Counted from the first letter of the stretch, positions 23,269-33,600 are shown. The stretch is DNA of 64,000 nucleotides from Armigeres subalbatus (GCF_024139115.2 NC_085140.1:417024283-417088282); one strand, 5' to 3'. Notes: generated from the sequence alone by a model not told the origin. Translations and numbers: made by a program.

Positions 23269-24388
23269 TTTTTTATTGTACAGAAATTCTTTTATTGGTG
23301 GAATGTTTAATAGTTTTCATTCGGTTAGTGAATGAATGCCTTATGAATTCCATATTTTGTATACGAAATTTGAATTGAGAATCAAACGTTGATTTTGAAA
23401 ATGTTGCATGGAAATCTGTTCAATTAGTTCAGTAGTTTGCTTACACGTAATTGCTTTTGTATGTTCGGTAGATGCTTTTCTAATTGTTTTTGTTATCGTT
23501 GTTTAGAGATCGTCACTGTGGTTGTATAGTTGATGGAATATGTGATTTTCTTTGTTTCTTCATTATGTTTTGTGACTGGTTCTTAATAAAATACTTGCTG
23601 TCTAATATTTGTTCTATTTTAGTGTTCTTGAGGCACTTTTACAGTTAATAATGTGATCAGTTCACAGTCAAATGATTGCATCTTACGAGTATTCCAACCT
23701 CAATTGTCTTCGAACGATTCAAAAGCTTCTCATAAATTCAACCAAAAGACAAGTGTTATAAATATGCGATCATGGGCGGACTCTATTTAACTTCTGCTTT
23801 GTTTAGACAGCATTATTAGTAAATTTTATTGTGAAATCAATTCTAACAGAAGTTTGAAAATTGATCAGAACAATTTCTTTTTTATATGATTATCGGCTAA
23901 AGAAATTCACATTTTCTCTGCGTTGCTTCAATTGCTCTAATATCCTTTAGAGTTGTCATCTAACTTCATTATCATCGTTTCCTGCTGTTAAATTGGCATG
24001 CTTAGTACCAATTGTTATCCCTGAATCGGCAATTCGAACTCTCGTCCATACTCGTTCTTGAGTTACAACTATCTTTTACTAGTAGAATCTTCCAATATAT
24101 TTATCATAAATCCATTAGCATTCCCCAAAATTAGAATCTGTTTCTATAAACTTTTCTCTATAAAGTAGTTGCCTGTAACTAAAATATGTTCAAAATTAGT
24201 TGTTTATATATTTATACATACCTGTTCTCTCAAATATTATCAAATGTGTTAACAATCCGTAACTAAACTACCAAAACTTATCTCTCTTCCAAAATCAAAC
24301 CAATTCGAATGATGATGAAACCAAATGATCCTTGCTCCATGCTCCAAAAACCCTGTTCTTCGTCTTCTTTTTTCTCCGGCGTTTGTAG
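23269..24388 (+). other. Possible short-isoform 3' UTR, then intron
   Basis: About 300 bp after the stop there is TTCTTAATAAAATACTTG followed by T/G-rich sequence, consistent with a cleavage/polyadenylation site. The rest is AT-rich intron. Near 23751 is a small repeat shared with about 16783. Confidence 0.55.
23585..23590 (+). promoter_or_regulatory. Canonical polyadenylation hexamer AATAAA
   Basis: Lies 317 bp beyond the in-frame stop of the giant exon with GT/T-rich sequence downstream. It would serve an isoform ending at 23266-23268. Confidence 0.55.
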
Positions 24389-24481
24389 GCGGTAATCCCC
24401 GAAGCTTAATCTCTGCGCACGATAGTGATGAGTCATCGATTAGACGTGCTTGCTCGCTTAGTGATTTGAGTATGGGAAAAG
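24389..24481 (+). CDS. Wdr62: Wdr62 93-bp exon with SLSDL motif
   Basis: Acceptor GCGTTTGTAG, donor AAAG|GTAAAA, phase 1 on both sides (31 codons). Encodes GNPRSLISAHDSDESSIRRA followed by CSLSDLSMGKG, a basophilic-kinase-like RRxCS site in front of SLSDL. Confidence 0.9.
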
Positions 24482-24825
24482 GTAAAACTATGAATGATAT
24501 TCAATTTCAGAATTATCTCAAGCTATTTATTTCTAAGTGAATATTATAATATAAAAAAAGGCTTCAAGTTTGTAAGGGCCACGCTCAGGTTTAAGATTAG
24601 GGTTGCTTTGAGTTTACAATTTATTTAGTTAAACAAGCGAAATATTAGATCTCAGCTGATTTTCAGTTATTTACTTCTCATAAACTGAAGTTTTCGTTTG
24701 GAGTGATTGAATAATTCTAATCCTGATAGCTTATTTTGTTTGGCTTGTTGACTCTACAAAATCAAAAGGTTTTCTACGTTCGATTGAGTTCACAATCATT
24801 AATCTTTATATTCTATTTCGATTAG

Positions 24826-24977
24826 CTACCAACTACAAGCCAGTGCCAAGTAGTCGTGGGTCGGTTCAGCAGCGAAATGTCCCGAAGCGAAGTACATCGT
24901 CGGTTGGTAAAGGAGGCGCTTCCCTTTCATCTGGAATGGGAGTACGGAGTGTCTCCGTTGGCATGCTGAATCAAGCG
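24826..24977 (+). CDS. Wdr62: Wdr62 exon, basic Ser-rich tail
   Basis: Acceptor ATTTCGATTAG, donor CAAGCG|GTAAGT. Encodes TNYKPVPSSRGSVQQRNVPK and KRSTSSVGKGG, then MGVRSVSVGMLNQA. Basic and Ser-rich, probably disordered. Joins in frame on both sides. Confidence 0.9.
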
Positions 24978-25182
24978 GTAAGTCATTTTTCTGATTCGTA
25001 AATACTTTCGTAATTGTCTTCAATTCATCTGCTCAACTCATTCAAATATGTCAATTTAAAGGACCAATTATCATTTTTGTAATAATATATAATATATATT
25101 ATGAAAAATGAAAAAAATCGATATTCAAACAATTTCGCATTGTTAGGCCTGTTTTGTAAAATTACGTTGTAACAATTCACAG

Positions 25183-25354
25183 AGTGACTCTGAACCCGAA
25201 CCACCGACCCGGGGTGGTCTGATGAAACCAACAATCAGTTCCCAAAACAAAGTCAATGGTACCAACAACGAAAAGGGCGGAAAGTACGTCAATCCCCGCA
25301 GTGCAGCCGGAATCATCAATCGACGGAAGGGCCTCCAGAGTGCCTACAGTAGTG
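25183..25354 (+). CDS. Wdr62: Wdr62 exon, acidic/basic tail
   Basis: Acceptor AACAATTCACAG, donor AGTAGTG|GTAATC. Encodes SDSEPEPPTRGGLMKPTISS, then GGKYVNPRSAAGIINRRKGL and QSAYSSG. Leaves in phase 1. Confidence 0.9.
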
Positions 25355-25415
25355 GTAATCTTAACCATTTTTTTCCCTAAAATAGTTATACAAACGTTTT
25401 CTCTCTGAACTGTAG

Positions 25416-25646
25416 TGAACATCGCCTCAGCGGCGCAGGATGAGTCCAGCTCGGAGGAATCGCCTACCAGCACGGTCAGCACGGTGACGCAGAAACCGGC
25501 CGTACCTCCACGGCCGCGAAGTATCGCTCTGGAACATAAGCGGATAGCGAACGTGAATGCCAGCTTGAATGCGAAGAAAACGACTCCCTCTTCCAATATG
25601 GAGATGGAGACGATGATCAAGGACGGTGATTTGGATAATGCCGACC
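25416..25646 (+). CDS. Wdr62: Wdr62 exon before the coiled coil
   Basis: Acceptor CTGAACTGTAG, donor GCCGACC|GTAGGA (weak +4, but the frame requires it). Encodes NIASAAQDESSSEESPTSTV, a PAVPPRPRS proline motif of the kind bound by SH3 domains, and a Lys/Asn-rich segment ending IKDGDLDNAD. Flanked by 58-61 bp introns. Confidence 0.9.
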
Positions 25647-25704
25647 GTAGGAAAACAAATGTTTTGGTTTAAAACGAAAATAAGTTAACATTATTTCTTT
25701 GTAG

Positions 25705-25897
25705 TAACGAATCAACTGTGTTCCAACATTATCAATCAACTGGTACAAACAACGACCTCGGTTATTCAGCTGCATCAGCGGTTAAAGTCCAACGATGAGT
25801 CCGGCGGTGGAAGTGGACGGAACAACTCTCTCATGATCAAGGAGCTGGAGAATGCAGTCATCATGACGCAGAATATGCTGACAAAGGTTACGAATCG
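25705..25897 (+). CDS. Wdr62: Wdr62 exon, C-terminal coiled-coil/dimerisation segment
   Basis: Acceptor TTTCTTTGTAG, donor AATCG|GTATGT, leaving two bases of an Arg codon. Encodes LTNQLCSNIINQLVQTTTSV, IQLHQRLKS, a Gly/Ser turn, then NNSLMIKELENAVIMTQNML: two amphipathic helices with heptad-like hydrophobics. In vertebrate family members the C-terminal helices mediate self-association, and the same job is likely here. Confidence 0.92.
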
Positions 25898-26080
25898 GTA
25901 TGTATTTTTTTTAAACTCTATCGTTTAATTGATAATTCCTTGCGGAATGTGACTATAGTACATAGCAATCCAGTGTTTTTTGTGGGGTCGCGGTTAGTCG
26001 AATTTTACAATAAATCATATAAATACTTTTATGGTTATATCCCTTGAAGGGAAGCAAAGAGAAGGAGCTTAGAATATGCT

Positions 26081-26300
26081 GCATCCGCCCTTATCGCCTC
26101 AGACGAGTGCTTAATCTGCTATGAACGCCTCTGATCAGCCATATTGTACTCAATTTGATACTGGGTCCGCCTTTGTGGCCTCAGACGAATGCTCAATCTA
26201 CTATGAACACCTCAGATTTGCCATATTGTACTCAATTTGAGACTGCGTCCGCCCTCATAGACCCAGGCGGGCATTCAACCCACTACTCACACCGCAGATC
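26081..26300 (+). repeat. 82-bp tandem repeat, about 2.7 copies
   Basis: Units start at 26081, 26163 and 26245 with a phrase of the type G-x-x-TCCGCC, and share CTCAGACGA, then GCCATATTGTACTCAATTTG. Units 1 and 2 are about 85-90% alike by eye. Unit 3 is truncated and more diverged. GC-richer than its surroundings. Confidence 0.8.
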
Positions 26301-26499
26301 AACACAGAGACTGTGAAGATAGTATCGAAACTTGTTTTTTTAAATCCTTCATAATCCCAAATTTTTTTTTTGCTCTCTTGAGTTTAGTAGAGCAGAGATA
26401 CCTTACTCAACATTGAGATCGAGGATGGTATTTTCTCCAGGCTGTATCCATTTTTGATTATCTTTTACATTAATGATAAGCATGAGGAATAATGTCCAC

Positions 26500-27290
26500 C
26501 AGTGTTGGGAGAATCTCAAATTTTCATCAGATATTTATATGGCCCAGGGAATCGTGTATGATTCGACTCGCTATTTGTATTATTGCATGCTTTTAACGAG
26601 TTCTTCTTTGTTGAATGCAATGAATCAATTTTCTTTGATTAAAACAATGAATAGTTAACCCTTATGTAAACAGAAAATACGCTTTGATTGGGTATTTTTG
26701 GTGCGAATTCTTCTTTTTTTGGCGAGTAAATGAAACGATGCGATTTTGTTTGACAAACTCAAGCGCGATGCTTTCCCTGTAGAATCGCAAGCGAGTTTGC
26801 TCGCGCATGAGGCTTCAATTATTAAGATATGAGAATGATTCTACCAACACTGATGACCGCTTATGATACTAAAAGTTATGAGCAGAACGGATGCAGGCGT
26901 GACATCCAAACACCAACCGCCACATTAAATTTAACAAATCAAACTTCCAAACAACTAAGTAAGTAACTTGCCTATGATTTTATTTGATATCCAGAGAGAT
27001 TTTTATTAAGGTGAATTGCCGCCAAATCCACAACATGTTGGTGAAAATGTATTTGCAGGCGTGCTTCTCCACATCACCACATCATTGGCTCGTTGCACAC
27101 ATCGCACTGCAATCATACAATTATAAAAAACAAAAAAATGGGAAATTTACGTTCGGATCTTCGGTTTTAGGCCAAGATTTAAATATTTCTCACTTTATTT
27201 GCTCTATTACGCGTTTTTTTTATATTAGTTTGCGAATATTAGTGGATAACTGAATAGAGTTACTCCGTTTCGAGACTGCAATCAAAAGGG
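26500..27290 (+). repeat. Left arm of a large foldback structure
   Basis: Reverse-complement partner of 28030-29201. It contains a smaller element at 26500-26852 with ends CAGTGTTGGGAGAATC and GATTCTACCAACACTG (hAT-like ends, target duplication too decayed to call), then a distal part including GCAGAACGGATGCAGGCGTG that is mirrored near 28300. Confidence 0.8.
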
Positions 27291-27339
27291 TCGCCTGAGT
27301 ACCTGATAACAAAAGGGTACCTGATAACAAAAAGATAAC

Positions 27340-27765
27340 GACGGGAGAGATTTATTCAACCCTCAAAAACTCAAAAAATATGAAAGCTCCAGGATACGAT
27401 TGCATGTCTAACATTGTTATAAAACACCTAAGTTATCGTAGTTTAGTTCACCTAACCGCAATTCTTAATAAGTGTATGGATTTACAAAAATGTAATGTAA
27501 AATTTTCGAAAAAAATATGCTCAACCGTCTATTAGAGCACACTAATAGAATTCTCTCAAATAAACAGTTTGGTTTTAGAAAGGAACATTCCACTTCACAT
27601 CAGTTACAAGGAGTTGCTAAATTCATAAGGAGGAACAAATCCGTCGCCAAGTCGACAGCTATGGTATTATTAGATGTAGAGAAAGCCTTTGACAACGTAT
27701 GGCACGAAGGTCTTATCTTTAACTATTCAGATGCAATGTCCCAATTTATCTAATAACATCTAATT
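27340..27765 (+). mobile_element. Jockey/Juan-like reverse transcriptase fragment in the foldback loop
   Basis: Encodes MLNRLLEHTNRILSNKQFGF, RKEHSTSHQL and STAMVLLDVEKAFDNVWHEG, matching the finger/palm start of Jockey-clade RTs (QFGFRxxHST and LDxxKAFDxVWH). Only about 80 residues are legible. It ends after HEGLIFNY. Confidence 0.8.
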
Positions 27766-28029
27766 TATCTAATAATTAAAAACTAAAATTATAAATTACT
27801 ACCAATTTTACGAACACACCAAATCGAATAATTGAAATTTTCATGTCAAATGAAGCATCACTTTCCAGCCAACTAGTAGAAGTAGGTGAGTACTGCAAAT
27901 CTACACCATGGCTAATATTAATAAAGTTTAAAAAAACAACAACAACATGGCTAAAATATTGTTTTCGGTCGCCACCGTTGATGTGGGCGTTTCCGGTCCC
28001 GCCGCCCAAACAATGTAGCGTTTTTTCGA

Positions 28030-29201
28030 CCGAGGTAGCGACCCTTTTGATTGTAGTCTATGTAGAAATGGAGTAACTCTATTCAGTTATCCACTAATAT
28101 TCGCAAACTAATATAAAAAATGCGAAATAGTACAAACAAAGTGAGAAATACGTTGTTGTGTTGTTGTGGATTTGGCGGCAATTCACCTCAATAAAAATCT
28201 CTCTGCATATCAAATAAAATCATAGGCAAGTTACCTACTTGGTTGTTTGGAAGTTTGATTGTTAAATTTAATGTGGCGGTTGGTTTTTGGATGTCACGCC
28301 TGCATCCGTTCTGCTCATAACTTTTAGTATCATAATCGGTCATCAGTGTTGGTAGAATCATACTCATATCTTTATAATTGAAGCCTCATACGCGAACAAA
28401 CCCACTTGCGATTCTGCAGGGAAAGCATCGCGCTTGAGTTTGTCAATCAAAATCGCATCGTTTCATTTACTCGCCAAAAAAAAGGAATTCGCACCAAAAA
28501 TACCTAATCAAAGCGTATTTTTTGTTTACATAAAGGTTAATTATTCATTGTTTTAATCAAAGAAAATTTATTCATTGCATTCAACAAAGAAGAACTCGTA
28601 AAAACCATGCAATAATGCAAATAGCGAGTCGAATCATAGGGTAAAGTGCCCAATAGTAGACCCCCAACCAATAGTGGACCTTCAAGCCATTTTTGCAGTA
28701 TTACAGCTCAATGTAAACATTTTGCTTTAAAATTCCATCGGGAGAACCTACCTTACAGTTCTATGATTTGATTACATGCATTGGAAATGCTATGGAAAGT
28801 AAAATTAGATGATTTTTTACAATTCTATAAAAAATTAACACGAGACTGTCCATTATAGGAATATTTTGCGGGGTCCATAATAGGGAAGCAGAACATCCCG
28901 AAACGGAACATGAAAATCAAATGAAGTGTCGACTATAGGGAAGCAATTTCCTATTATGGACCCCCAGGGGGTCTACTATAGGGCGAATTCAGTCAGACTT
29001 TAAAATGTAAATTTTAACGAATAACGCCGTGTATTTGAGTGTTTTATGTATGTATCGTGGAGGGGGGATGCAGAACTTGTTGTTAGATATCAAACAGAAT
29101 AAATATGTTGAAAATATCTACTCCTTTCGACAGGAAGAGCAAAATTCCGCTACTAGGGGTTCCACTATTGGGCATTTTACCCTACACGATTCTCACAACT
29201 G
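28030..29201 (-). repeat. Right arm of the foldback, interrupted by a MITE
   Basis: Inverted copy of 26500-27290. It ends GATTCTCACAACTG, a decayed form of the left terminus. The 544-bp MITE at 28639-29182 interrupts it. The left arm reads straight through the equivalent site (GAATCATACACGATTC). Confidence 0.8.
28639..29182. mobile_element. 544-bp MITE flanked by TA
   Basis: Terminal inverted repeats start GGGTAAAGTGCCCAATAGT and end with a near-complement (CTATTGGGCATTTTACCC). TA dinucleotides flank at 28637-28638 and 29183-29184, and the unoccupied site is visible in the other foldback arm. Internal copies of a CCTATTATGGACCCCC-like phrase occur. Related ends are seen at 37107-37638 and 55465-56524. 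Confidence 0.88.
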
Positions 29202-29262
29202 TCATTTTTATTTTTTCAGCTGTGCTGCGTCGCAGCATGCGTGAAAAAATAAAAATGACAGT
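29198..29262. repeat. 65-bp hairpin
   Basis: AACTGTCATTTTTATTTTTT is followed within 25 bases by its complement ending AAAAATGACAGTT. Overlaps the edge of the foldback arm. Confidence 0.7.
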
Positions 29263-29623
29263 TATGCGTTGCTTCCGTATTGAATGGTGTGCCCTTGAAA
29301 ACGCGAGTACTTTGAAAATTGGATTCCGTCAGGAGTGACCTTAATATGCAATCGTCTGAGTTTATTGCTACCTAATAGCCAACAGGACAAGAAATGATAG
29401 TTTGCCCGTGTGCGAGGCGGACCGGTGTCCACACCAGACTATCCCGCAAGGATCTGATTGTGGATCGGTACGCAAGAGCAAGTTCTAAAATTTCTTTGCT
29501 GGTACTAGGAGAAGACCGACTTCTGACGTCCAATCCTTCGTCGTCGTCGTTTTAATTTCCTTCAGTGCAGTCATCATACATTGGGCAGGCTTCGGGGGCA
29601 GCTTTCATGGTTGATTGGTATTT

Positions 29624-29854
29624 CTCGGGTAATTATTCGAAAGGACGTATGTGATTTTGTAAACAAAGATTCAAACGTCGATTTGTCCAATCTGATGACA
29701 CTCCCACGCAAACCATTACCATAGACAGATAGGGGGAGGCTTCGGCTACCTGTTAGTGGTGTTGGTTTGCGTGGGAGTGCCATCAGATCGGACAAATCGA
29801 CGTTTGAATCTTTGTTTACAAAATCACATACGTCTTTTTGAATAAGTACCCGAG
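29624..29854. mobile_element. 231-bp foldback MITE
   Basis: Arms of about 97 bp (CTCGGGTA... and its complement ...ACCCGAG), with shared GTTTGCGTGGGAGTG at the inner edge and a 30-40 base loop. No ORF. Confidence 0.8.
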
Positions 29855-30600
29855 ATTTGTTGAATCTCGACTTCTTTCAACTGGCTATTTTCGACTGGAG
29901 TGAAATGACCTTGTATTTTGACGTTGGACTACGTCTGTATTTTCTTTATTGGGGTACACTTTGCGATTGCGAAAATCGAAAACCGTTGGATTTAATCCTC
30001 AGTTCGAACAAGATTTCATACAGAGTGGACACAGCGGAACCACAACGAACCAGCATTTTATATGAATAAGTTGATTACAAAAATGGCGTATGTTGCTATT
30101 ACGCGTCACCGGTGGCGTATGGCGATGCTGTGAAAATTGATTACAAATGACAGCGTTTTAGCGAAAAGTCATCGAGTTGCGAAGTGAAATTTCAATGCAA
30201 AGTTCCGACAAGCGTTTGGTTGCAGTTAGACGACAACCAAATCGGTGAAGACGCCAACTTAGTAGAACATTTCGTTTAGCAGCTTTAGTGTTTGAAAAGA
30301 CGCATTATCGAAAATAAAGGTACTTTTCAAGTTCGTCATTGTCGTTTAAATGGATAAATTCGAAAACTTAAGTCGAATAGTCTGTTTGTCTGGGAGTACA
30401 TTTTTTCCAACGGTAAATACCTCTTTTTGGATGAATAATTTTAGTCCTGACAAGGACTGTGTGTAATTCTTGAACTTCGTCTCACTTTTCCACCGGCGCT
30501 ATATCTTACGATACACGAATCAGTACCTACGAAAAAGTTAATTGCCTATATTCCGGGTATAAGCCAGTGGAAATTAATTATGGAGTGGAAATTAATTAAA

Positions 30601-30755
30601 CCGTACATTGCTCTAGGTCTAAGATTTATTGGGTGGAACGCTAGTTTCACTTAATATGCTAAATGATAATAAGTGTTATTATCATTTAGTATATTGGGTG
30701 ATACTAGCGTTTTACGCTGTAAATATTAGAAATAGGCTAATGTACTGTTAGGCAA
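30601..30755. mobile_element. Short hairpin element
   Basis: The central stem pairs 30637-30672 with 30676-30711 over 36 bp with about four mismatches and a three-base loop. Weaker pairing continues outwards (GTACATT at about 30603 with its complement near 30740). It is most simply a tiny foldback MITE. A small-RNA precursor is possible but has no direct support. Confidence 0.6.
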
Positions 30756-30769
30756 AATTGTAGAGGGAA

Positions 30770-30849
30770 TATAGCTCTAGAAGTCCACCATGCCTTCGAT
30801 AAAGTTTGTCATGACTTGCTGCTAGCAAAACTAGAAAAAATGGACTGTT
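30770..30849 (+). mobile_element. Family C LINE (Jockey/CR1-like), first RT segment
   Basis: Encodes HHAFDKVCHDLLLAKLEKMD, the palm segment normally read as DFSKAFDKVxHDxLLxKLxxMG. It is interrupted at 30850 and resumes in frame at 31617. Confidence 0.8.
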
Positions 30850-31616
30850 CCCGAGCAAAGCTTGAGAGCAAATCGATAACTGATTTTGTTGTTGTGAAAT
30901 TGCCTAATTTTGATAACTCAGGTTGATATCCTTTTGGTCGTTTTAACGGTTAAAAGATCAAAATCTACAGCAGAAAAATCATACTGTGACATCAAATCGA
31001 AAACTATTCCTGCTATCGATGAGAGCAAATCGAAAACTAATTTTGATATTGGTTCTGATTTAGATACCCGAGCAAAGTCTGAAAACATAATGAGAGCATA
31101 TAGAAAACATATTTTGATATTGATATCAAATTGAAATCATAATTTGTTTTCAAATAAGAATCATCATGACTGATTACATATTTTGATCTCATTTTGCTGT
31201 TGATTTCTAAATTGTATGATCTGACATCAAACTGTGTACTTATTTTGTTATCGGAACCAATATCAAAATTAGTTTTCGATTTGCTCTCATCGATAGCAGG
31301 AATAGTTTTCGATTTGATGTCACAGTAAGATTTTTCTGCTGTAGATTTTGATCTTTTAACCGTTAAAACGACCAAAAGGATATCAACCTGAGTTATCAAA
31401 ATTAGTCGATTTCACAACAACAGAATTAGTTATCGATTTGCTCTCAAGCTTTGCTCGGGTATTGGTTCTGATTTAGAAATCTACAGCAAAATGAGATCAA
31501 AATATGTAATCAATCATGATGATTCATATTTGAAAACAAATTATGATTTCGATTTGATGTCAAAATCAAAATATGTTTTCTATATGCTCTCAATATGTTT
31601 TCAGACTATGCTCGGG
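30850..31616 (-). mobile_element. Compound copy of the 393-bp CCCGAGCAAAG element
   Basis: Outer ends CCCGAGCAAAGCTTGAG and its counterpart ending ATGCTCGGG, flanked by TT on both sides. The element is split by a second, inverted copy at 31067-31459. A 16-18 bp phrase (TATTGGTTCTGATTTAGA) flanks the inner copy on both sides, longer than a simple TA duplication. Repeated small open frames (ITQVDILLVVLTVKRSKS) are translations of the repeat and are not genes. Confidence 0.8.
31067..31459 (+). mobile_element. 393-bp CCCGAGCAAAG element, nested copy
   Basis: Begins CCCGAGCAAAGTCTG and ends CAAGCTTTGCTCGGG, with TA on both sides. Its length equals that of the copies at 31733 and 32398. No transposase. 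TA-flanked inverted-repeat elements of this sort are usually mobilised by Tc1/mariner-type enzymes, but that assignment is inference. Confidence 0.85.
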
Positions 31617-31732
31617 TTCTTTTGCTTTATGCACCTGGCTCAGATCATATCTAGTTGGACGCCAAATGTCGGTAAGTATTGGAAACAATTCGTCCGACTG
31701 TTTCTCGAACCTTTCTGGAGTTCCACAAGGTA
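31617..31732 (+). mobile_element. Family C LINE, RT segment copy 1
   Basis: Encodes SFALCTWLRSYLVGRQMSVS followed by IGNNSSDCFSNLSGVPQG, the conserved Jockey/CR1 RT block. In frame with 30770-30849 when the intervening element is removed. Confidence 0.85.
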
Positions 31733-32125
31733 CCCGAGCAAAGTCTGAAAACATATTGAGAGCATATAGAAAACATATTTTGATTTTGACATCAAATCGA
31801 AATCATAATTTGTTTTCAAATATGAATCATCATGATTGATTACATATTTTGATCTCATTTTGCTGTAGATTTTAAAATTGTATGGTCTGACAGCACACTG
31901 TGTACTAATTTTGACATCAGAACCAATATCAAAATTAGTTTTCGATTTGCTCTCATCGATAGCAGGAATAGTTTTCGATTTGATGTCACAGTAAGATTTT
32001 TCTGCTGTAGATTTTGATCTTTTAACCGTTAAAACGACCAAAAGGATATCAACCTGAGTTATCAAAATTAGTCGATTTCACAACAACAGAATTAGTTATC
32101 GATTTGCTCTCAAGCTTTGCTCGGG
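31733..32125 (+). mobile_element. 393-bp CCCGAGCAAAG element in the LINE
   Basis: Inserted after the PQG codons of the RT with flanking TA at 31731-31732 and 32126-32127. Near-identical to the copies at 31067 and 32398. Confidence 0.88.
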
Positions 32126-32790
32126 TATTGGTTCTGATTTAGAAATCTACAGCAAAATGAGATCAAAATATGTAATCAATCATGATGATTCATATTTGAA
32201 AACAAATTATGATTTCGATTTGATGTCAAAATCAAAATATGTTTTCTATATGCTCTCAATATGTTTTCAGACTATGCTCAGGTTCTTTGCTTTATGCACC
32301 TGGCTCAGATCATATCTAGTTGGACGCCAAATGTCGGTAAGTATTGGAAACAATTCGTCCGACTGTTTCTCGAACCTTTCTGGAGTTCCACAAGGTACCC
32401 GAGCAAAGTCTGAAAACATATTGAGAGCATATAGAAAACATATTTTGATTTTGACATCAAATCGAAATCATAATTTGTTTTCAAATATGAATCATCATGA
32501 TTGATTACATATTTTGATCTCATTTTGCTGTAGATTTTAAAATTGTATGGTCTGACAGCACACTGTGTACTAATTTTGACATCAGAACCAATATCAAAAT
32601 TAGTTTTCGATTTGCTCTCATCGATAGCAGGAATAGTTTTCGATTTGATGTCACAGTAAGATTTTTCTGCTGTAGATTTTGATCTTTTAACCGTTAAAAC
32701 GACCAAAAGGATATCAACCTGAGTTATCAAAATTAGGCAATTCCACAACAACAAAATCAGTTATCGATTTGCTCTCAAGCTTTGCTCGGG
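32126..32790 (+). repeat. Second copy of a 665/666-bp tandem duplication
   Basis: 32126-32790 repeats 31460-32125 almost exactly, one base shorter. It contains the tail of the compound element (to 32282), a second copy of the LINE RT segment (32283-32397), and another 393-bp element (32398-32790). The junctions lie in the 393-bp element copies, as expected for unequal crossing-over between them. Confidence 0.85.
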
Positions 32791-33600
32791 TAGCACCCTT
32801 GGACCATTTCTGTTCTCGCTTTTCATAAACGATGTAACCCTTATACTGCAACGTGGAGGTATGCTGCTGTTGTTTGCCGATGACCTTAAAATGTATGTAG
32901 TTGTCCGAGACCTCATTGACTGCTATGAGCTACAGAACCTTCTCGAAATCTTCCATGACTGGTGTACTCGGAATATGAGCATTTCTGAGCATTCCGAAGT
33001 GCTGTGTCATAAGTTTCCGACGAACAACTAATTTCATCCAGTTTAACTACAGTATTGCTGGTTCTCAACTTTAACGGGTTGATCATGTTAAAGACCTAGG
33101 AGTTGTTTTGGATGAAAAGCTTTCCTATAGCCGCCGCTTCTCAAATACCATCGATAGAGCCAATCGCCAGCTTGTCATGTTTAAAATCTCCAATGAGATC
33201 CGTTGTGTTTCAAAGCACTGTACTGCTCTCTGGTACGCTCAATACTAGAGTTTGCATCTGTTATTTGGAATCCTTACCAGGCTGTATGGAGTGACCGGTT
33301 CGAAGATTCGTCGGATATGCTTTGCGTCACCTTCCATGGAATGACCCGTTGAACTTGCCTGCTTACGCTGATCGCTGTCGTCTACTCGGGTTGGATGCTC
33401 TAGCCAAGCGGAGGAATGTGGCTCAGTGTGTTTATATTGCCGATGCTCCTGAGTTGCTGTCGAGGATCAGTTTGTACGCACCTGTCCGGACGCTTCGAGC
33501 GCGAGCGCTGCTACACGAGGAGCCACAAGCCACTAACAGTTCCATTGTCGCCATGTTCCATCGTTTCAACGAAGTGTCCGATGAGCGATGAATGCATGTA
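32791..33600 (+). mobile_element. Family C LINE, RT catalytic core to C-terminus
   Basis: Resumes with STLGPFLFSLFINDVTLIL, then LLLFADDLKMYVVV with an intact FADD catalytic motif, and CTRNMSI. The rest is frameshifted: FxHGMTR, LPMLLSC and so on up to NEVSDER and a stop at 33589. Removing the inserts gives PQG|STLGPF without loss or gain of a codon. Confidence 0.85.

Noticed and set aside
30910..32754. A repeated small protein (ITQVDILLVVLT...) present on both strands
   Set aside because: It is the translation of the 393-bp inverted-repeat element. It appears wherever the element does and has no start context or codon bias.
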